From: an uncultured Arcobacter sp.
GTDB taxonomy: Bacteria; Campylobacterota; Campylobacteria; Campylobacterales; Arcobacteraceae
Assembly: GCA_913062735.1 (NCBI GenBank)
Contig: CAJXWI010000003.1
Coordinates: 1 to 20,544 of the forward strand
Length of the DNA stretch: 20,544 bases
Direction of reading: 5' to 3'
Below, piece after piece: positions 15,789-20,544 of this stretch (positions are counted from its first letter, which is position 1; each line of letters opens with the position of its first letter). The notes under the pieces are model-generated. The model did not search any database, was not told the DNA's origin, and saw only the letters and a list, made by a program, of their open reading frames with translations. Made by a program: the position numbers and the translations under genes.

Positions 15789-15816
15789 TTGAAATTAACA
15801 TTAATTTTGATAAAAT
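15789..15816 (+). promoter_or_regulatory. Probable sigma70-type promoter for mobB-fbp-metG
   Basis: TTGAAA at 15789-15794 and TAAAAT at 15811-15816 are 16 bp apart, and TGA precedes the -10 (extended type). Expected start site is about 15822-15823, at the mobB ATG itself. This is the most complete two-part promoter in the window. Confidence 0.6.
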
Positions 15817-15821
15817 CGCGT

Positions 15822-16331
15822 ATGAATAATACAAAAAATAAACTTCTTGTGGCTTTTACAGGCCCTTCAAATAGTGGCAAAACCAGTCTAATTGTTAAAA
15901 TATCCAATATTTTACAAGACGAAGGATTTAAAGTCTGTATTATAAAACATGATCCTAAAGATAAAGCTATTTTTGATTACAAAGGCAAGGATTCAGATAA
16001 GTTTTCTCAAACAGGCGCAAATGTTGCTGTTGTCTCTCCTAATCGAACGACAGTTTTGAAGAAAAATACTTCGAGTATAGATGAAATGTGTGAGATGTTT
16101 GGAGATTTTGATTATTTACTGGTTGAAGGTTTAAAAACCCTAGACCTACCACGTATTGCAATTTTTAGAAATAAACTTGATGATAAATATTTTCAGTTTT
16201 CTAATGCAATTGCACATGATGATACAATTAAAGATTCCTCTATACCTTCTCAATTGGTCAGTCTAGACTTAAACAATCCAGAACAAATTATTGACTGGAT
16301 AAATATTAATGCAAAAAGAGTAAAAAAATGA
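15822..16331 (+). CDS. mobB: Molybdopterin-guanine dinucleotide biosynthesis adaptor MobB
   Basis: GTP-binding P-loop protein that assists MobA in adding GMP to molybdopterin, the cofactor of nitrate, formate and related reductases. Walker A 'GPSNSGKTS' is at residues 14-22; '[10 protein letters not shown]', '[16 protein letters not shown]' and '[18 protein letters not shown]' are MobB blocks. I choose ATG 15822 (169 residues) because it puts the P-loop strand at the usual distance. An in-frame TTG at 15789 has no SD and coincides with the -35. ATG 15822 also lacks an SD, and the predicted transcript starts there, so the mRNA may be leaderless. The stop overlaps fbp by 4 bp. Confidence 0.9.
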   Translation: MNNTKNKLLVAFTGPSNSGKTSLIVKISNILQDEGFKVCIIKHDPKDKAIFDYKGKDSDKFSQTGANVAVVSPNRTTVLKKNTSSIDEMCEMFGDFDYLLVEGLKTLDLPRIAIFRNKLDDKYFQFSNAIAHDDTIKDSSIPSQLVSLDLNNPEQIIDWININAKRVKK

Positions 16332-17170
16332 ATGATATATTAAATGCAATAAAACAAAGTGCTGTTGAAATTAAAGAGTTAATTGAAACAGGTGATACTG
16401 GAAAAAGTGAAAATCAAAATGCAACAGGAGATACTCAATTAAAACTTGATATTGCTTGTGATGTTATTTTGGAAAAACTTTTTGCAAAAGTACCTTCTAT
16501 AAAAGCCATTGTTTCAGAAGAACAAGAAGAAATCATAGAACTCAACAAAGATGGTAAGTATTTAATCGCTTATGATCCTTTAGATGGTTCTTCTTTGGTA
16601 GATGTAAATTTATCTGTGGGATCAATTTTTGGAATATATGAAAATGATTTTACTGGAAATAATATTGTAGCATCTGTATATGTAGTATTTGGGCCCAGAG
16701 TTGAAATGGTAGTTGCACAAGATGATGTAAAATTGTATCGTTTATTAAAAGGTAAATTTGAATTTATTCAAAACATTGTTTTAAAAGAAAAAGGAAACTT
16801 GAATGCTCCTGGAAGTACTCAAAACTGTTGGTCTGCACATCACAAAGCTATGATAGATGATATCTTTAATGATGGTTACAGATTAAGATATTCAGGTGGA
16901 ATGGTTCCTGATTTACATCAAATTTTATTAAAAGGTGGAGGTTTGTTCTCTTATCCGGGTACGAGCGATAAACCAAAAGGAAAATTAAGACAGTTATTTG
17001 AAGTTTTCCCTTTTGCTTTTACTTATGAAAAAGCGGGAGGACAAGCAAGTGATGGTTTTAAAAGACTCTTAGAAATTAAAACGACTCATATTCATGATAC
17101 GAGTCCTTGTTTTTTTGGTTCAAACAGTGAAGTAAACAGAGTTCTTAAAGTATACAAAGAACATGCATAA
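16328..17170 (+). CDS. fbp: Fructose-1,6-bisphosphatase class I
   Basis: Hydrolyses fructose 1,6-bisphosphate to fructose 6-phosphate in gluconeogenesis, which Campylobacterota need because most do not live on sugars. The metal-binding DPLDGSS is at residues 83-89, with Glu pairs just before it ('SEEQEE'). '[13 protein letters not shown]' and '[24 protein letters not shown]' form the substrate site. At 280 residues it is shorter than E. coli Fbp (332), as is usual in this phylum. The ATG overlaps the mobB stop (ATGA). It overlaps the next small gene by 8 bp. Confidence 0.94.
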   Translation: MNDILNAIKQSAVEIKELIETGDTGKSENQNATGDTQLKLDIACDVILEKLFAKVPSIKAIVSEEQEEIIELNKDGKYLIAYDPLDGSSLVDVNLSVGSIFGIYENDFTGNNIVASVYVVFGPRVEMVVAQDDVKLYRLLKGKFEFIQNIVLKEKGNLNAPGSTQNCWSAHHKAMIDDIFNDGYRLRYSGGMVPDLHQILLKGGGLFSYPGTSDKPKGKLRQLFEVFPFAFTYEKAGGQASDGFKRLLEIKTTHIHDTSPCFFGSNSEVNRVLKVYKEHA

Positions 17171-17363
17171 TCCCATAGAAAAAGACAATTGGCAAGAAAA
17201 ACTTGCCGTAAAGATAAAAGAACTTAAAGCATGTCAACAGGAGAAGAATCTTAACTCCTGTCACCCCTGTGATAAATTTTTTGAATGTGAAATACGAAGA
17301 AAATATGTAAAAGCTGTTTATGAGTCGATGAATAAAGGCTCAAGTGGCGGATTTGAATTTTAA
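17163..17363 (+). CDS. Conserved small four-cysteine protein, unknown function
   Basis: A 66-residue protein with Cys24, Cys33, Cys36 and Cys42 (C-x8-C-x2-C-x5-C), preceded by a Lys/Glu-rich helix and followed by a charged helix and the tail 'GGFEF'. The cysteine spacing suggests a bound zinc ion or a small iron-sulfur cluster; this is inference. From memory, a gene of the same size lies between fbp and metG in C. jejuni (Cj0839c), so the order is conserved, which argues for a real gene. The ATG is inside fbp (8-bp overlap) with AAAGA as a weak SD, and it is 9 bp before metG. No function can be assigned. Confidence 0.8.
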   Translation: MHNPIEKDNWQEKLAVKIKELKACQQEKNLNSCHPCDKFFECEIRRKYVKAVYESMNKGSSGGFEF

Positions 17364-17372
17364 AGGTAAAAA

Positions 17373-19331
17373 ATGAATAACGATTGTAAAAATGTATATA
17401 TAACTACCCCTATTTATTATGTAAACGACGTGGCACACATTGGACATGCTTACACAACTATAATTGCAGATATGTTAGCAAGACACTCAAGATTAACGGG
17501 TTCTAATACATATTTTTTAACTGGTACGGATGAACATGGACAAAAAATAGCGCACAGTGCTGAAGCAAGAGATAAAACTCCTATGGAATATGCTACTGAA
17601 GTTTCTTCAAAATTTAAGAATTTATGGGATGGTTTTGATATTACATATGATAAATTCATTAGAACAACTGATGAAGATCATAAAGCAGGTGTTCAAAAAG
17701 CATTTTTAAGTATGCATGAAAAAGGTGATATTTATAAAGGGGATTATGAAGGTTATTATTGTGTATCTTGTGAAACATTTTTTACGGACAAACAATTAAT
17801 TGATGATGAATTTTGCCCTGATTGTGGAAAACCAACAACTATTGTAAAAGAAGAAAGTTATTTCTTTAAATTATCTGCGTATGAAGACAGATTAATAAAA
17901 TGGTATGAAGAAAATGAAGATTGCATTTTACCACGCTCTAAGAAGAATGAAGTTATTAATTTTGTTAAAAGTGGATTAAGAGATTTATCTATTTCAAGAA
18001 CATCGTTTGATTGGGGTGTTAAATTGCCGCTTGAATTAAATGAACCAAAACATGTAATGTATGTATGGTTAGATGCTTTAATGAATTATATCACTGCTTT
18101 AGGTTATGGAAATGATGATAAAAACATGCATCACTGGCCAGCTAGCATTCATTTAGTTGGAAAAGATATTTTAAGATTCCATGCTGTTTATTGGCCTGCA
18201 TTTTTAATGTCTTTAGGTTTACCTTTACCTAAGCATATTGCTGCTCATGGTTGGTGGACAAGAGATGGTGAAAAAATGTCAAAATCAAAAGGTAATGTTG
18301 TTGATCCAAAAGAAATAGCAGATGCTTATGGATTAGATGCATTTAGATATTTCATGTTAAGAGAAGTTCCTTTTGGTCAAGATGGTGATTTTTCACAAAG
18401 AGCTTTAATGGACAGAATTAATTCTGATTTAGGAAATGATCTTGGAAATTTACTTAATAGAATTATTGGTATGAGTGGAAAATATTTTGATTTTAAAGTA
18501 ACATCTAAAGATGTTCTTAAATATCATGAAAAAGAATTAACTGAAGTAAATGATATTTTAGAAAATATTGAAGAGTATATTTATAAAATGCAGCTAAATA
18601 GATTTCTTGAAGATATTTGGAAAGCCCTTACAGTTGCTAATAAAGCCATTAATGATTATGAGCCATGGAATAAAATGAAAGATGGTAAAACGGATGAAGC
18701 AATGGCACTTGTAGCATTAATTACTAATATTATGGCTAAAGTATCTATTTTACTATCTTCTGTTATGCCAGAAAAAATTGCTAAAATTGCTGAATCTATT
18801 GGCTTAGTAATTGATACTAATGCATACAATACTATTTTAAAGAACAAAGAAATATTAGGTGACGTAACCATCACTAAAGTAGAACAATTGTTCCCTCGAA
18901 TTGAAGAGATTTTATTAAAACAAGCACCAGAAGTTGATGTTACGAAAACAGAAGTTGAAAAAAAAGACATTGTTTTAAGTTCCTTAGAAGAATTAGAAGG
19001 TGACAATTTAATTACAATTGATACTTTTTTTGCTACGAGCCTTAAAATTGGTACGGTTCTTGAAGCAGTAGAAGTGCCTAAATCAAAAAAACTTTTAAAA
19101 CTCCAAGTTGATTTGGGAGAAGCAAGACCCAGACAAATACTAGCTGGAATAAAAGAGTTTTATGATGCTTCTTCTTTAGTGGGGTCTCAAGTTTGTGTTG
19201 TTGCAAATTTAAAACCTGCTAAATTAATGGGTATGATGTCAGAAGGTATGTTATTAGCTGCACGTGATGAAAACGGTTTGTCCTTAATTCGTCCAGAAGC
19301 ACCTAAAAAAATCGGAACAAAAATTTCCTAA
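17373..19331 (+). CDS. metG: Methionyl-tRNA synthetase
   Basis: Charges tRNA-Met with methionine. Class I motifs are intact: HIGH at residues 22-25 and KMSKS at 301-305. A four-cysteine zinc knuckle is present ('CVSC' and 'CPDC', about residues 130-150). The C-terminal 100 residues are an Arc1p/EMAP-type tRNA-binding domain ('FFATSLKIGTVLEA' to 'MMSEGMLLAA'), giving the 652-residue dimeric type. Start ATG 17373 follows AAAGG, which overlaps the previous stop. The intact HIGH and KMSKS here contrast with the eroded ones in the gltX homologue. Confidence 0.97.
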   Translation: MNNDCKNVYITTPIYYVNDVAHIGHAYTTIIADMLARHSRLTGSNTYFLTGTDEHGQKIAHSAEARDKTPMEYATEVSSKFKNLWDGFDITYDKFIRTTDEDHKAGVQKAFLSMHEKGDIYKGDYEGYYCVSCETFFTDKQLIDDEFCPDCGKPTTIVKEESYFFKLSAYEDRLIKWYEENEDCILPRSKKNEVINFVKSGLRDLSISRTSFDWGVKLPLELNEPKHVMYVWLDALMNYITALGYGNDDKNMHHWPASIHLVGKDILRFHAVYWPAFLMSLGLPLPKHIAAHGWWTRDGEKMSKSKGNVVDPKEIADAYGLDAFRYFMLREVPFGQDGDFSQRALMDRINSDLGNDLGNLLNRIIGMSGKYFDFKVTSKDVLKYHEKELTEVNDILENIEEYIYKMQLNRFLEDIWKALTVANKAINDYEPWNKMKDGKTDEAMALVALITNIMAKVSILLSSVMPEKIAKIAESIGLVIDTNAYNTILKNKEILGDVTITKVEQLFPRIEEILLKQAPEVDVTKTEVEKKDIVLSSLEELEGDNLITIDTFFATSLKIGTVLEAVEVPKSKKLLKLQVDLGEARPRQILAGIKEFYDASSLVGSQVCVVANLKPAKLMGMMSEGMLLAARDENGLSLIRPEAPKKIGTKIS

Positions 19332-19339
19332 GGTAACAG

Positions 19340-20320
19340 ATGAAAATTTCATCCTTAATTGACATAATAGAGGGAGAACTAATTAATTCTCCCTCTGTTT
19401 CTTTTTTATACAATATAAAAATTAATGCCAAGAAAGTGAATGAAGGGGATTTGTTTATTGCTAAAAATGCAAAAGATTTATTATTGGCCATCAATAATGG
19501 GGCTTTTGCTATTGTTTATGATTTTAATACGGCTGTTCTTGACAATGAAATAGCGTGGATTAAAGTTACTTCTTATAAAGAAGCACTTATTAAAATTTTT
19601 AGATATAAATTATCTACTATTGATCTAAAAGCCTTTTTTTGTGACAGAATTTCCTATGAATTCTTAAATATTAATAAAAATAAAAACTTTAAATTTATTT
19701 CAAATAATCTTGAACACTCAATTAAAATTATTGAAAGTATAAAAAACTCTGATACTTTATTTTGTTCCAATGAAGATTTATTGCATAAAATATACCCAAA
19801 ATATAAAGTATTTTCACACAATGATTACGGTCTTGATAATCTAATTGTTCACTCTTTATTTGAATGTTCATTTTCCTATAAAAATAATTATTTTAATAAA
19901 TTCAAACTTGCTTCCTTGTATCTCAAGCCTTTTTTAAATGTTTATGCTTTTTGTAAAAATGATTTTGATTTAAGTAAATTGCAAAGTTTTAATTCGCTAA
20001 GAGCTATTTTTTTAGACAAACAATATAACGCTTGTGAACATGGGAAAAGTGATAAGTTCATGCTTGTTCAAAACTCACATGCTTTGATTAAAGAAGAAAT
20101 TGATTATATTAATAAGATATATTCTTATGGAAAAATTATTTATATCTCTTCTCATTTTATTAATGGATTTCCAAAAGAGTTGTATGTAATTTCGAATTTA
20201 AAAAACTTAAAAACTTTTTTGAAAACAAAAGACTTTAATTGTGTATATTTAATTGGATACGATTTTGTTAAAGTTCAAAGAACCTTAACAAAAGTAGAAA
20301 AAGAACTAAGTCTTTTTTAA
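19340..20320 (+). CDS. Mur-ligase-like protein without a P-loop, unknown function
   Basis: The first 60 residues resemble the N-terminal domain of MurE/MurF ligases: 'EGELINSPSVSF', then 'INAKKVNEGDLFIA' in place of the usual DSRKVKPGDLFVA, then 'AINNGAFAIVYD'. The rest does not show the GTNGKTT ATP site or other Mur ligase motifs, and 326 residues is well short of a ligase (about 450-490). It may be a family of inactive relatives following metG in Campylobacterota; I recall a hypothetical gene at this spot in C. jejuni (Cj0837c). ATG 19340 follows AAGG, 8 bp after metG. A strong hairpin with T-tract lies inside codons 10-23, so most transcripts from metG may stop there. Confidence 0.7.
   Translation: MKISSLIDIIEGELINSPSVSFLYNIKINAKKVNEGDLFIAKNAKDLLLAINNGAFAIVYDFNTAVLDNEIAWIKVTSYKEALIKIFRYKLSTIDLKAFFCDRISYEFLNINKNKNFKFISNNLEHSIKIIESIKNSDTLFCSNEDLLHKIYPKYKVFSHNDYGLDNLIVHSLFECSFSYKNNYFNKFKLASLYLKPFLNVYAFCKNDFDLSKLQSFNSLRAIFLDKQYNACEHGKSDKFMLVQNSHALIKEEIDYINKIYSYGKIIYISSHFINGFPKELYVISNLKNLKTFLKTKDFNCVYLIGYDFVKVQRTLTKVEKELSLF
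19366..19408 (+). terminator. Terminator-like hairpin inside the start of the Mur-like gene
   Basis: AGAGGGAGAA (19369-19378) and TTCTCCCTCT (19387-19396) are perfect 10-bp complements with an 8-nt loop; a T-G wobble and two A-T pairs extend the stem to 13 bp (19366-19399). TTTCTTTTTT follows directly. This is the most GC-rich stem seen in the window. It would end metG transcripts or attenuate the downstream gene. Confidence 0.65.
20298..20318 (+). terminator. Possible weak terminator after the Mur-like gene
   Basis: AAAAAGA (20298-20304) pairs with TCTTTTT (20311-20317) around ACTAAG, followed by TTAATTTTT. The stem is only 7 bp and has one G-C pair, so it may be chance. It sits between two converging genes, where a terminator is expected. 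Confidence 0.35.
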
Positions 20321-20323
20321 TTT

Positions 20324-20544
20324 TTAGTATATATTTCCAAAAGAGGCTGCAATCTTTCCTATAAGATTAATTTCACCTTCATGAAGAACTTGTTTTGGAT
20401 AGTCTTTATTATCAGAAATGATATCCAGTTTGCCATCTACTCTTTTTTGTATTCTTTTTACGAATAAACCATGCTCTGTTGTAAAGGCATAAATTCCATC
20501 TTTAAAAGAAGCATTCTTACTCTTATCAATAAAGATTATATTGT
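20324..20544 (-). CDS. S24 family (LexA/CI-like) repressor, C-terminal part, cut by window edge
   Basis: I translated the last 72 codons by hand. The pattern 'DGIYAFTTEHGLFVKRIQKRVDGKL', then 'ISDNKDYPKQV' and 'IGKIAASFG', is that of the S24 peptidase domain of helix-turn-helix repressors (LexA, phage CI and relatives), which cleave themselves when RecA filaments form. Lys in 'LFVKRIQ' aligns with the catalytic lysine of the Ser-Lys pair; the serine and the DNA-binding domain are outside the window. The stop TAA is at 20326-20324, 3 bp from the end of the Mur-like gene. Whether this is a prophage-type or a host regulator cannot be told from this part. Confidence 0.8.
   Translation of the reverse strand, partial: NIIFIDKSKNASFKDGIYAFTTEHGLFVKRIQKRVDGKLDIISDNKDYPKQVLHEGEINLIGKIAASFGNIY

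Noticed and set aside
18656..19006. Long antisense open frame within metG
   Set aside because: It has no recognisable domain or SD and lies opposite conserved metG coding sequence; such open frames arise from the codon bias of AT-rich genes.
1..20544. CRISPR arrays, insertion sequences, tRNA or rRNA genes, prophage modules
   Set aside because: No direct-repeat arrays, transposase-like proteins, cloverleaf sequences or phage structural genes were found by eye. The S24 repressor fragment at the right edge alone does not show a prophage.

Overview
The window is AT-rich chromosomal DNA from a member of the Campylobacterota, most likely an Arcobacter-like genus (Arcobacteraceae). Four things point there: a HobA-type DnaA-binding protein; the block rppH-lysC-hobA-holB-folP, which matches my recollection of Helicobacter pylori HP1228-HP1232; the block bamA-mqnC-M16 peptidase, which matches HP0655-HP0657; and mobB-fbp-small Cys protein-metG, which matches my recollection of Campylobacter jejuni Cj0841c-Cj0838c. 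These synteny statements are from memory, not from a search. I see no mobile element, CRISPR array, tRNA or rRNA. It is a dense housekeeping region.

Layout. 1-1422 (minus): the 5' part of an M3 oligopeptidase A gene, preceded by prmC (release-factor glutamine methyltransferase). 1506-2573 (minus): hemW, starting with TTG. A small, nearly symmetric two-way promoter at 2593-2613 separates hemW from a plus-strand operon at 2629-6336: rppH (mRNA 5' pyrophosphohydrolase), lysC (aspartokinase), hobA (replication initiation), holB (a short delta' clamp-loader subunit) and folP (dihydropteroate synthase). folP meets tyrA (prephenate dehydrogenase, minus) tail to tail with a 4-bp overlap. tyrA and bamA diverge from a shared promoter region. 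7290-11905 (plus): bamA (outer-membrane assembly), mqnC (futalosine menaquinone pathway) and an M16 peptidase-like protein without the zinc motif, ended by a probable terminator over its stop codon.

12002-15211 (plus): a glutamyl-tRNA synthetase homologue, a YggT membrane protein and a soluble lytic transglycosylase, ended by a clear hairpin terminator. 15197-15658 (minus): a small lipoprotein. 15822-20320 (plus): mobB (possibly leaderless), fbp, a 66-residue four-cysteine protein, metG and a Mur-ligase-like protein with no P-loop. The window ends in the 3' part of an S24/LexA-like repressor gene (minus).

The most unusual item is the glutamyl-tRNA synthetase homologue. The reading frame is full length, but the ATP and glutamate sites are altered at nearly every hallmark position: HIGH His to Asn, both KMSKR lysines gone, and the RIEDTD, PTYN and RGEDH motifs changed. 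The zinc cysteines and C-terminal domain look retained. It is a candidate pseudo-synthetase with a new role, or a dying gene. Second is a GC-rich hairpin with a T-tract inside the first 25 codons of the Mur-like gene after metG, which looks like a terminator or attenuator embedded in coding sequence.
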